From: Alkalihalobacillus deserti
GTDB lineage: Bacteria; Bacillota; Bacilli; Bacillales; Bacillaceae_D
Assembly (NCBI RefSeq): GCF_020734105.1
Contig: NZ_JAJAFR010000004.1
Span: 248,001-312,000 of the forward strand
Reading direction: 5' to 3'
Length of the DNA: 64,000 nt
Made by a program: the position numbers and the translations under genes. This document shows, one piece after another, positions 45,129 through 54,900 of this stretch. Under the pieces are notes generated by a model. The model searched no databases. It had not been told where the DNA came from and saw nothing but the letters and a program-made list of their open reading frames with translations. Position 1 is the first letter of the stretch, and every line of letters begins with the position of its first letter.

Positions 45129-45393
45129 TGGCTATGTAGATAATAGAATTTAAAAATTTAGGGGAGTGATCTGGAACATTTCATAAATCGTGTGAGTTGG
45201 GTAAAAGAGGTAGAAAAAGAAGGATGTCATGTTATGTATGCAGGTATGGAAAAAAACCAAAACCAATGAAGAAACTGGCAATGTTTAGGCATTAAACACA
45301 GGGTAGCAAAGAAATTAAACAGTTCCGCTGTTCTGAGCTTGACTAATAACTTAGTCATTGTTAAGCGTGAAATCTAACCTAGTCTTAGAGAAT

Positions 45394-45431
45394 TTAATGA
45401 CAGATTGAGGGGGGCCTCAATCTGTCATTAA
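45394..45431. terminator. Perfect 17-bp stem-loop
   Basis: TTAATGACAGATTGAGG and its exact complement CCTCAATCTGTCATTAA around GGGG. It lies 33 bp past the stop of the gene at 45465 (minus strand). No T-run follows on either strand, so termination is only one possible role. Confidence 0.6.
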
Positions 45432-45464
45432 GCTAGTGCGATTAGTGATAATCAAATTTTATTG

Positions 45465-45683
45465 TTATTTGTACTTTCTCTCACTTGAAGAATCATTCTT
45501 CGTTTTATGCTTGTTTTTTTGATCGCGTAGCTCTTGTTTTAAATCCTCCATCGGAATCGGATCGACATGTTGTTCACTCTCAAACTGATCAAATAAACTT
45601 TCTTTTTCTGTAGGATACTGTTCTGGGTGGTTCCTTTTTTTAAAGTCACTTGACTGTTTTGTTTCGTTTTTCTTATTTAACAT
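45465..45683 (-). CDS. Small hydrophilic hypothetical protein
   Basis: 72 residues, rich in K, E, Q, S and D, with no hydrophobic segment: NETKQSSDFKKRNHPEQYPT, EKESLFDQFESEQHVDP. It looks disordered, like many Bacillus spore-core or stress proteins, but I recognise no family. ATG start with AGAGGTG upstream. Confidence 0.65.
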   Translation of the reverse strand: MLNKKNETKQSSDFKKRNHPEQYPTEKESLFDQFESEQHVDPIPMEDLKQELRDQKNKHKTKNDSSSERKYK

Positions 45684-45883
45684 ACGATCACCTCTTAATA
45701 GATGTCTACCTTTTTTTATAAAAAATTAAACATGAAGTCAGAATGTGTTTATGACTCTGCATGATCTTGATTATTTTATAAGTTGTTACTCCTTATATTT
45801 TGTTATATGAATGCGGTGTTTTTTCATTCCATTTATAAACTATGTCAAGCTAAATCAAAAACACTAAGTATATAGAGATAAAG

Positions 45884-45963
45884 ACACCCTACTGTGAGCA
45901 GAGACCACTGAAAAAAGGTGAAAACCGTACCTTTTTCAGCGGCCTCCTGTGAGCGTCGGGTGT
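45884..45963. terminator. Nested palindrome downstream of the HPr-like gene
   Basis: Outer stem ACACCC/GGGTGT, inner stem CCACTGAAAAAAGGT/ACCTTTTTCAGCGG. Between the stems both strands carry the same sequence CTGTGAGC in direct orientation, forming a symmetric unpaired loop. This is the same design as the GAAGC loops of the dispersed repeat. It starts 10 bp past the stop of the HPr-like gene on the minus strand. Confidence 0.65.
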
Positions 45964-45972
45964 TTTATTATG

Positions 45973-46224
45973 TTACTGTATTTCTACACATATCTTTTTT
46001 AACTCTTCTAATGCAGTTTCACAATCATCACCATTGGCATGAAAGAAGATTTCTCCGTGTGCACCGTGTAACATCCCTACACTTAGTAAACTTTTCGCAT
46101 TGAACCTTTTTCGGTTTAACTCGATTAAAATATTACTTTCAAATTGATTAGCTACACTAACTAACTGGAAAACTTTTTCACGGTTAAGATTTTCTGAGAT
46201 TAAACATTGTGTAGTTGATTCCAT
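45973..46224 (-). CDS. HPr/Crh-like protein lacking the phosphorylatable His
   Basis: 83 residues from ATG 46224, set by GGAGG eight bases before; the frame extends to 46257. Aligning to HPr, VANQFESNILIELNRKRFNA matches the strand after helix 1, and KSLLSVGML matches the Ser46 loop KSIMGVMSL. The active-site GIHARPA is replaced by NLNREKV, so His15 and Arg17 are gone while the Ser46 position is kept. B. subtilis Crh also lacks His15 (Gln). It cannot serve PTS transfer; a regulatory role is possible. Confidence 0.75.
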   Translation of the reverse strand: MESTTQCLISENLNREKVFQLVSVANQFESNILIELNRKRFNAKSLLSVGMLHGAHGEIFFHANGDDCETALEELKKICVEIQ

Positions 46225-46547
46225 GCGGTCGCCTCCACTTACATTTTTTAAAACCAATATAGCTACATTCCTTTCGATCCATCATATCAAAGGGAAGCGA
46301 GCACTAGGTTAAGGGTTTGTAAGATTTAGGTGAAGTTATTATATTTGATCTTACAAACAGTATATAAGAGAGTTGCAGTCATTGGTGGTAATTAGAGAGG
46401 TTTCCTACTAAGGAATTTATAAGGGAATTTAAACGAGTTTCGCTACTGCTACCGATTTTCTTAAAAATTGTTAATGGTTCTTATTATTACTTCGAATGAT
46501 TTTAGATTATAATAGAGCAGAATGTTATTTTCTAAGGAGGCCTACTT

Positions 46548-46913
46548 ATGATTAATGCTATGTCTGCAGCTCACGGAGATTCATGGTACGTGACGATTCT
46601 TTTATTTGTGATCACCTATATTTTAATTAAAATGGGTGTAAGCAAAGGAGCTAAAATTCTACATATGATCTTGCGTCTATTTTACATCATCATGATCTTT
46701 TCAGGTGTTGTACTTTTAATGAATGTGTGGGATTTTGCTTTGCTATATGTGATTAAAGGTATCTTGGCGATCGTGCTTATTTATGCGATGGAGATGATTC
46801 TTGTTAAAACGAAAAAAGGAACGATTGGTTCAAGAGCACCGATGTATTGGGGACTGTTTATTGTATCCCTTGTTGTCGTTGCACTTCTCGGGTTACAAGT
46901 TATTACATTTTAA
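46548..46913 (+). CDS. yisL: YisL/UPF0344 membrane protein
   Basis: 121 residues with four membrane segments. The start HGDSWYVTILLFVITYILIK, GAKILHMILRLFYIIMIFSG and KGTIGSRAPMYWGLFIV match the UPF0344 (YisL) family as remembered, function unknown. RBS TAAGGAGG. No gene in 46258-46547. Confidence 0.9.
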   Translation: MINAMSAAHGDSWYVTILLFVITYILIKMGVSKGAKILHMILRLFYIIMIFSGVVLLMNVWDFALLYVIKGILAIVLIYAMEMILVKTKKGTIGSRAPMYWGLFIVSLVVVALLGLQVITF

Positions 46914-46915
46914 AG

Positions 46916-46948
46916 ACTAGCAGGAGGATAGCCTCCTGCTAGTTCTTT
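46916..46948. terminator. Bidirectional terminator between yisL and the HpaB-like gene
   Basis: Perfect 12-bp stem ACTAGCAGGAGG/CCTCCTGCTAGT with a 4-base loop and TTCTTTTC after it on the plus strand. It overlaps the last codons of the convergent gene. Confidence 0.9.
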
Positions 46949-48411
46949 TCTGTTGGATTTTGGTTCAGCATAGCGGTAACTTGTTGAGTAAAAGCAGTCT
47001 TGTCATAGGATTGATAAAGAGAAGATGATAAGCGGACAGGATCACCAAAGAAAAATCTTTCATACTGCGTTTGTCTGGAACCAAATGAGCTCATTGTTAA
47101 ATCCCAAGCTAACCTGAACAGCTTCACTCTTTCTTTGGCAGGTGCGTTCTTGGCTTGTAAGTATTGTTCTAGATCTTTGCCAATCTCTGAATTAAAGTCT
47201 TTTTCTGTTGGTAAAGAAATGAATCCACTTGCACCTAGTAAGTGAAGGATCTCGACGAGGCGGGGATATGTTTTTTGATAATAACTAGATGCAACCATTA
47301 ACGGTTTTGCATGAGGAACCATTGTTCCAAAGCGATTTGATTTTGCCTCTGATTCAGCGGTGTAAAGCAAAGACTGCATAATTTCAAGAGCGATAATGAC
47401 CTCTGAAATTTTCTCTTGGACATGTTGATAGTCAGTAATCGCGATAGTCGTAGCGAGCGATTCACTAAGTCCGAGTAAAAATTCGGTTTTTACGACTTGC
47501 CTGCAAACAGCTTGGAATAATAGCATAATGTTTACACTTGGCTCAGTATAAATTTTTCCAACCGCCGTTAGATCTTGATAAAGAAAGACACGCTCCCATG
47601 GAACAAGAACATGGTCAAAAACGACAACAGAGTCGACTTCATCAAATTGTGTCGTAAGTGGATGGTCATATTTACTTGTAGCTGTGTCTGCATATGATTC
47701 GCGACAAAGAAACTTTAACCCTGGTGTATTTGAAGGAATAGCGAACGCATACGCATAGGAGGGATCAGCCTGATTTCCTCCAACGGGAAGGACGAGAATT
47801 TCGTCTGTTAAACCGCCTTGAGTAGCAAGCAACCTAGCTCCATGAATGATAATCCCTTCTTTCGTTTCCTTAATGATTTTTGCTGCAATAATGTTTTCAT
47901 TTTCATTGGAGAATTCAAGGTAATGAGGTGATCGATTAACTTGTGGATTAATGAATGTATGTGTAAAGGAGAGATCCTTTTTTTTGGCATGTTCAAAAAT
48001 ATGTTGAATGTTTTTGGAGAAGGGTTCATTAAAAAAGGAATGAGATGAACCTAAGGTCATGATTGCTGTATTAATGTAATCAGGTGATCGTCCGATTGTC
48101 CCACCGCTTTTTCGAGCCCAGAACTGAGTAGCTATTCTTCTTTTTCTCAATTCCTCCTTTGTGGTTGGTTGCTCGAATGCAAAGTTAAAGAGGTCGTTTT
48201 TTGTGTCATCAGTACGAGTAAGAAGTTCAGCCATTTCAGGGTTATGTTGCAAATCATATAAAGCTGCTTTACTGTTTAAGATACCTGAAAAAGCTGGATG
48301 CTCAGATAGCTTCTCTTTCACCCGCTCCCCTTTAATCCATACTTCATTATTTAGCTTATCAATTCTTTGCATGTATTGCTTTCCTGTTACGATCGCCAAT
48401 TTTATCCCCAC
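46939..48411 (-). CDS. 4-hydroxyphenylacetate 3-hydroxylase family protein (HpaB/YoaI-like)
   Basis: 490 residues of the acyl-CoA-dehydrogenase-like flavin monooxygenase fold. HTFINPQVNRSP, KETKEGIIIHGARLLATQGG, and the FDHVLVPWERVFLY segment are HpaB signatures. The large subunit oxidises phenols with reduced FAD supplied by a separate reductase, which is not in this window. B. subtilis YoaI is the likely relative. True substrate unknown. Confidence 0.9.
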   Translation of the reverse strand: MGIKLAIVTGKQYMQRIDKLNNEVWIKGERVKEKLSEHPAFSGILNSKAALYDLQHNPEMAELLTRTDDTKNDLFNFAFEQPTTKEELRKRRIATQFWARKSGGTIGRSPDYINTAIMTLGSSHSFFNEPFSKNIQHIFEHAKKKDLSFTHTFINPQVNRSPHYLEFSNENENIIAAKIIKETKEGIIIHGARLLATQGGLTDEILVLPVGGNQADPSYAYAFAIPSNTPGLKFLCRESYADTATSKYDHPLTTQFDEVDSVVVFDHVLVPWERVFLYQDLTAVGKIYTEPSVNIMLLFQAVCRQVVKTEFLLGLSESLATTIAITDYQHVQEKISEVIIALEIMQSLLYTAESEAKSNRFGTMVPHAKPLMVASSYYQKTYPRLVEILHLLGASGFISLPTEKDFNSEIGKDLEQYLQAKNAPAKERVKLFRLAWDLTMSSFGSRQTQYERFFFGDPVRLSSSLYQSYDKTAFTQQVTAMLNQNPTEKN

Positions 48412-48549
48412 CTTATATTAAGGAGTTTACCTACTATATGCACTTGAATAGATAAAGTGTTCAGAAAACTTTATGTCCTTGTTGTTTTTCTTTTTAGCTT
48501 TCCTGTGAAATGATAAACTAGATCTATTAGGCTTTAGGAGGATTATGCT

Positions 48550-48999
48550 GTGCTAAGCTGGAAAGTGAAAACATTTAATCAATTATCAATTGAAGAATTT
48601 TATGAGATCGTTCAATTACGTATAGAGGTATTCGTGGTAGAACAAGAATGTCCGTATCAAGAATTAGATGGTAATGATCATTTAGCTGTTCATCTCCTTG
48701 GATACGAAGACGGTGAACTTCAGGCTTATAGTCGTTTATTTAAAGGCGGCATTATTGCTGAAGATGCTTCGATCGGTCGGGTAATTGTAAAAGAGACGGC
48801 GCGAGGAAAAGGGTATGGACAAATACTTTTATCTGAAGCGATCAAGTGTATTGAAAGAGATTTTCAGGATAATTCCATTCTGATTCATGCACAGGAGTAT
48901 GTAAAAGAGTTTTATCAATCATTCGGTTTTCAACCAGTGTCAAACGTTTATTTACTAGATGGGATTAACCATCTAGATATGCGTCGGAGGAGGAAATAA
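48550..48999 (+). CDS. ElaA-like GNAT N-acetyltransferase
   Basis: 149 residues. FYEIVQLRIEVFVVEQECPY at the N-terminus is characteristic of ElaA-type GNATs; the acetyl-CoA loop is IGRVIVKETARGKGYGQILL, and YVKEFYQSFGFQPVS is near the end. GTG start after TAGGAGG. It ends 1 bp before the AddB-like gene and overlaps its RBS, so it is the first gene of that operon. Confidence 0.88.
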   Translation: MLSWKVKTFNQLSIEEFYEIVQLRIEVFVVEQECPYQELDGNDHLAVHLLGYEDGELQAYSRLFKGGIIAEDASIGRVIVKETARGKGYGQILLSEAIKCIERDFQDNSILIHAQEYVKEFYQSFGFQPVSNVYLLDGINHLDMRRRRK

Positions 49000-49000
49000 A

Positions 49001-51871
49001 ATGAGTCAGCATGTCGTCTACGGAACACATGTAAAAGAAGTAGCCAGGAAAGAGCGATTAGCAGAAGCTTTTTCTATTCAAAAAGAACAAATGAAAAAAG
49101 CCTTTTATGTCCTACCATCTCATATGTGGTTACAAGAAGCTAGACGGAAGCAACCAGGTCTCTCGATTACAACATTTGATGACATTGCAACCTTCATTTT
49201 AAAGCAAGCAGAAGTTTCCTATATCCCTTTAACGGAAGAAGAGCGGACGTTATTTTTTCTACAATTTATTAGAGGAGAAGAAACCTTTCATGGTGATGTT
49301 GTCATATCAGAAAAAGCACGTGCATATGCAGATACATACGGTCAACTAAAGCGATTAGGATTAAATATAGAGCAGATACCGCCCGCACTTGAGCCTTTAC
49401 AAAGTCTTTTCAAAAGTTATGAGTTGCAGGTGGTTCATAATAGAAGCTTACTAGACCCAGAAAATATCTTATTACGTGCGATTCAATTGCTAGAAGAAAA
49501 ACCAGAGCAAGTAGAATTATCGATTATTACCGTGGATGGTTTTTATGATTTTAGTCCATTACAAGCACTTTTTATAGAAGCGTTAAAGAAAGCGGGAATT
49601 CCTGTTGAAGTTTATGTCCCGTACCACGAGCATTTTGAAATAGTTGATCAGACTGTTCAGGAACTAGTGGCGATAGGCTTTGATGATCAAAGAGGATTGA
49701 AACAACAGAAAAAGAAGATGGTGTTTCGAGAGCTCGTTGCCGCCTCAACTAATGAAGAGCAGTGGAGAGGAGTTATTGAGGAAATTTGTTTGAATCATGA
49801 TTCATATGAAGATGTAGGAATCCTTGTTGTAGATGAACGCAACGGTATCCAGCAATTGGAACGTTATGCGAAAAGTTATGGTGTTCCTATTAATAAAGCA
49901 AACAAACGCAAGGTTTCTACGACAACGATTCATTCCTTTATCCTCGCTGCTCTTAATAATAATGGAGTGCCTAAGACAAAATGGGGACAACTTCCTTTTG
50001 TTGAACTTATTTTAAGGCTTTATCAAGTGAGTGGTTTAGATTATGCAAAGCAGAAGCAAACCTTTCTTTCAACGGGGGAATGGGATGCTTGGGAACACCA
50101 TGCTCTTTTTAACCAAATGAATGCATTGAGTTGGAAGAAAGATGAGTCGTTTGTACATTATTTAAAAGAACTAAGAAAACTTCTACAAACATTACCATTT
50201 CAAACGTTTTGGGAAAGAAGGTTTGAAGAAGAAGGTGATGTTAACAAGCTAAAAGAACTAGCAGATGAATACAAAGCATTAAATCAGATCGACACCCACT
50301 TGGAAAAATATGAACAGTTATTAAATGAAAAAGGTCTAGAAAAGTTGATGATGACCCATGATTTATTTTCAGAGTGGGTTAGAGACGTGGGGGAGAATCT
50401 TCAGATTTTTGAACAGCGTGCCTCTAAACGCGGAATAGCCATTCATACTTGGCGAGATGTCGGTCTTTTTAAAGGGAAGAAGCTATATGTTGTTGGAATG
50501 AATGAGGGACAATTTCCTGCGACGCAACATTTAAGTGGTTATGTGCAAGAAAGAGATTTACTAACGGGATTAGTTCGCTTTAGTCCACCGACGCAGGAAC
50601 ATTTTAGAGCTAAACAACAAGCTCATTATGAGCAGTTAACCTATATAGCTGAATCTGTAACTTTTACGTATGTAAAAGGAATTGATGTTAATCATCCGTT
50701 ACTACCGTCTACTTTACTAGAGGAATTTGAAGAGTCAGATAAAAAGTGGTCATGGGAAAATAGAATGGAAACAAGTTTTGCTTTTTCAAGAGCAGACGAG
50801 CTCGAAAAGATCGCTTATCATGTTGGTAAGGGTTGCTCGGTTGAAGAGGTACCTAAGCTAGTGGAGAATTTATCGAGTAGACTTAAACGTCTAGAGCAAG
50901 CGAATGAGCCTGTTTCTATTCCAATTGAGCCAGTTGTTTCTGTAACGGCTCTTGAAAGCTATGCGCGCTGTCCATTTCGTTATGGGATGGAAAGAATGCT
51001 GCGGGTGGCAGAGCCAGCTGCAATTCAAGAAAGGGTTTCACCAATTGATATCGGGCAGCTCATGCATTCCATTATTGAAGAATTGTATAAAGAGGCTGAA
51101 GCAATCGGAAAGCCTTTTTCTGAGTTGAGAGAAAACCTAGAGCAAATACCAGTGAGGCTAGAAGAGCTCTTTGAAGAAAAATGGGAGATAATCGAGAAAC
51201 AAAGTCCAGAGATTTCACGCTTTGATTTGCAGCTTACGAAGAACGAATGGCAAAAACGTCTTCGTCGTTGGTGGCATGCAGAGCGCAAGCATTTTTGGGA
51301 TAATGAACATTTATCAGCCATGCAAATTATGGCACTTGAAATGCCTATACGTTTTGAATTAAAAATGTCAGGTGATCAAACGCTTATTTTAACAGGAAAA
51401 GCGGACCGTGTAGACAGAATCGCAAATGAGATTGTTATTTATGATTATAAGTCAGGCCAAGCAAGCGTGAAAATAGATGAGATAAAGACAGGGTTAAAAC
51501 TACAACTGCCGTTATATGCTTTTTCGATACGTGAAGAGCTAGAACGTATAGAACAAGCTTCTGTTACAGCAGGCGGTGCAACCTATATATCGTTAAAAGA
51601 ACCAAGTAAAAGAGCGGGTAATGGCATCTGGCGTACGGAACATGTAGGAAAAACGTCACGCTATCAAGTTTCATCTCATTGCAAAAATCGAGAAGATGAA
51701 CTTGGGACAGATCAATTTTTGGTCAATCATGAGTTAAGCGACCGCATTGAGCAGTTATGGGAAGGAATGCAGACAAGCTTTTCAGTTGAACCACTTGAAT
51801 GCTCGAAATTTTGTCAATACCGTTCAGTTTGTCGAGTTACAGACGAAAAAAGAGAACGAGCAAATGGATAA
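49001..51871 (+). CDS. AddB-like PD-(D/E)XK nuclease / inactivated helicase subunit
   Basis: 956 residues, shorter than B. subtilis AddB (1166). A RecB-type nuclease domain fills the last 300 residues: GKADRVDRIANEIVIYDYKSG has the metal-binding Asp and DYK motif. AddB-type Fe-S cluster cysteines appear in SYARCPFRYGMERML and, at the C-terminus, ECSKFCQYRSVCR. The N-terminus lacks the GxxGxGKS Walker A of AddB; the helicase-like core (VGMNEGQFPA) is degenerate. Paired with the helicase-nuclease downstream, likely for double-strand break end resection or foreign-DNA degradation. Confidence 0.83.
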   Translation: MSQHVVYGTHVKEVARKERLAEAFSIQKEQMKKAFYVLPSHMWLQEARRKQPGLSITTFDDIATFILKQAEVSYIPLTEEERTLFFLQFIRGEETFHGDVVISEKARAYADTYGQLKRLGLNIEQIPPALEPLQSLFKSYELQVVHNRSLLDPENILLRAIQLLEEKPEQVELSIITVDGFYDFSPLQALFIEALKKAGIPVEVYVPYHEHFEIVDQTVQELVAIGFDDQRGLKQQKKKMVFRELVAASTNEEQWRGVIEEICLNHDSYEDVGILVVDERNGIQQLERYAKSYGVPINKANKRKVSTTTIHSFILAALNNNGVPKTKWGQLPFVELILRLYQVSGLDYAKQKQTFLSTGEWDAWEHHALFNQMNALSWKKDESFVHYLKELRKLLQTLPFQTFWERRFEEEGDVNKLKELADEYKALNQIDTHLEKYEQLLNEKGLEKLMMTHDLFSEWVRDVGENLQIFEQRASKRGIAIHTWRDVGLFKGKKLYVVGMNEGQFPATQHLSGYVQERDLLTGLVRFSPPTQEHFRAKQQAHYEQLTYIAESVTFTYVKGIDVNHPLLPSTLLEEFEESDKKWSWENRMETSFAFSRADELEKIAYHVGKGCSVEEVPKLVENLSSRLKRLEQANEPVSIPIEPVVSVTALESYARCPFRYGMERMLRVAEPAAIQERVSPIDIGQLMHSIIEELYKEAEAIGKPFSELRENLEQIPVRLEELFEEKWEIIEKQSPEISRFDLQLTKNEWQKRLRRWWHAERKHFWDNEHLSAMQIMALEMPIRFELKMSGDQTLILTGKADRVDRIANEIVIYDYKSGQASVKIDEIKTGLKLQLPLYAFSIREELERIEQASVTAGGATYISLKEPSKRAGNGIWRTEHVGKTSRYQVSSHCKNREDELGTDQFLVNHELSDRIEQLWEGMQTSFSVEPLECSKFCQYRSVCRVTDEKRERANG

Positions 51872-51900
51872 GAAGATGTCCATAAGAGAGGAGAAGACAA

Positions 51901-54900
51901 ATGAAGTTCAATGACGAGCAATTAGAAGCAATCACTAGTGAGAAATCGCTCGTTCTTGTATCGGCGGGTGCCGGTTCAGGTAAAACGAGAGTATTAACAG
52001 AGCGCTTTATTCATTTATGTGAACTTCGTCTACGAGATAAGAGTCATCCTGTCGGTGCAACAGCAGATGAAATTGTGGCCATAACCTTTACTGAAAAAGC
52101 AGCCAGGGAAATGAAGGATCGAATAAGAAAGCGGCTAGCAGAAAAAGAAAAAGAAGCAACGGGAGAAAAAGATCGCTTTTTTTGGTCTGAACAAAAAGAA
52201 GCGATTGAACGTGCTCATATCTCAACATTTCATAGTTTCTGTCAACGACTACTCTCGCAAAATGCGATGACCGCTGATTTAATACCAAACAGTAGAGTCA
52301 TTGATGATGTTGATGCAAGAAGTCGTAAACGAGCAATCATGACTAAAATGTTAGAAGAAAAAGACTTCCAGGAATTGGCTCTGCCTTTATTACAAATCAT
52401 GAGTAAAAATCAATTATTTGAATCTATTGAAAAGGTTCATGATGATATCCGGGAGTTTGTTGTTGGCGAGAAGACGATAGACACCCTTCAATTAGATGAA
52501 ATGCTAGACAAACAGTGCGAAGAAAAGATAAAGGTACAAAATAAAATTGTCCAACAATTTCATGAGAATGCAAAACGTTGTGTCCGTGAGTTTCCACCTT
52601 TAGATGAATTAACAAAAGCACAGCGAAATCATGTTGAGCGTATTACTGAAGCCTTTCAAACATTAACGATTCCAGAAAATCCAAATGCTTATGTGGAATT
52701 CCTTAAGCAAATTATGCCTTCTAAATCAGATAAGCGTTGGAACGAAACGGCACCAGCCTTATATGAGATGTTTGAAGTCTATTGGAAGCCGCTAAAGGAG
52801 TTGTGGAAGGAAATTGGTGGAGAAGTGGTGGTTGATAAGGAATCTAGACAGTACTTACAACATGTCGTTACTCTACTCAAAGAGTTCTCGAATCGTTATG
52901 TCAATGAAAAGAAGATCTCAGGAGTTCTCGATTTCTCAGATTTACAACAAAAAGCTGTGGCTTTACTAGAACACCCATTTATCAAAGTAGCTTGTCAAAA
53001 ACAATTTCGGCATATGATGGTCGATGAGTTCCAAGACACGAATCGCTTGCAACTTGAGATGTTAGAGCGGATTGAACCAGCATTTCAATTTATTGTAGGT
53101 GATCAAAAGCAATCGATTTACCGATTTCGTGGTGCAAATGTCAGTTTAATGAACGAGCGAGAGGAGCTCGCAATAACAAGACGTGATGCCCAAGTGATTC
53201 TAATGAATAAAAATTATCGAACCACAGCTCCAGTAATTGAGGCTGTTAACGAGTTATTTTCTCATGCAATGGTATCACAACGCTCTGAATCCTTTGAAAC
53301 CGTATATGCTTCACTTGAAGCTCACCGTTCAGGTGAAAGACAAAATGAGAAAAGAGTAGAATTAACGATTCTTGAAAAAGATGAGGAACGTAAGACGAAT
53401 TCCTATGATGTTCTTGCTAATCGTATTGTAGAAATGATTCAAACAGGTGAGCCTCATGTTTATAAGGATGACACGTGGGTTAAACCAAGTTTTTGCGATG
53501 TAGCCATTCTTATTCCAGCAAGATCACATCTACTTACTCTTGAACGTGCCCTGATCAATAAAGGTATTCCTTATGTTGTAAGTGGAGGAGTCGGTTTTTA
53601 TGAAAGACAAGAAGTATTAGATTATTTATCTCTACTTAGGTGGTTGAATCGTCCATTTGAAGAATTGCATTTACTAGCGGTTCTTCGGAGTCCAATATGT
53701 GGACTTTCATTTGCTGACTTCTTGACATTAAAATCATCATTGCAGGAAACAGAATCACTCTATCAACTTGTTTATAATAGAGAAAATCCTGAATTTAGTA
53801 AGCTTTCGTTTCCCGTTCAAGAAGCCTGCCATATCGTTCAAACTTGGTTAGAACGGTGGACACCATTTCGAACTCAAAAGTCATTAGAACAGACATTAGA
53901 GGCTATTTTTATGGAAACAGGTTTAAGAACGTCCCTTTTATTACAAAAAAATGGCTTACAGAAAGTAAGGAATGTTGAAAAACTGATTGAAACAATTACA
54001 GAGAGCCATCATACCGATCTAGAAACCATATTAACAGACTTAGAGGAACGGATTGCGCTAAGTGAGAAAGAGGGAGAGTCTTTAGTTGAGCGAGTGGACG
54101 ATGATGTGATTCAAATCATGACGGTTCATGCCTCAAAGGGTTTAGAGTTTCCCATTGTATGCTTACCCCAATTAGAACGACAAATAAGAGGAGATAAAGG
54201 TATTATTCGCTTTCATCCGGAGGTTGGTCTTGTTTTAAATATGGAAGAGGAGGCAAGCGAACTCGATGGGGACCCGATTGTTTATCAAACACCTGGTTTT
54301 GCATTAGTGAAAGACCGTGCAAATGCAGAATCACAAGAAGAAGCAAAACGATTATATTATGTGGCGATGACAAGAGCACGCGATTTTCTCTATATGATTG
54401 GAGAAGAATCAAAAACAAAGAACACATGGCTTGCCTTAACGGAGGATGCATTAAATCAAACCCATTTACATGATAAGATCGAAATAAAAGAAGAAAGTGA
54501 AGAACAGGAACAAGTTCAATTAAGTTCAACTAAGTACGATCTCCCACAACAAATCGAAAAGAAGGGTATTCCGTTAACGTTATCCGTGTCTGAAGTAATG
54601 TTGTTTATGAAAGACCCTGTTGCGTATTTTAATCGTTATGTTATCGGTTTGCCTGATACGTCCTTAGGAAACGATACGAAAAGTTTAGGCTTTAAAACAG
54701 CTGTTGATCCTTCTAAGCTAGGAACTTTAGTCCATCGTGCATGTGAGTTGCGTGATAATGGCCTAACGAGTGAAAATGCCATAGCAGAGGCGCTTCATGA
54801 AGAAGAATTAGAAGATCTTACACCGTATCAAACAGAAATGAAAAAGCTAATGACTAGTTATACTGATGAAATAAAACAAGATATGGGTGAAACGATCACA

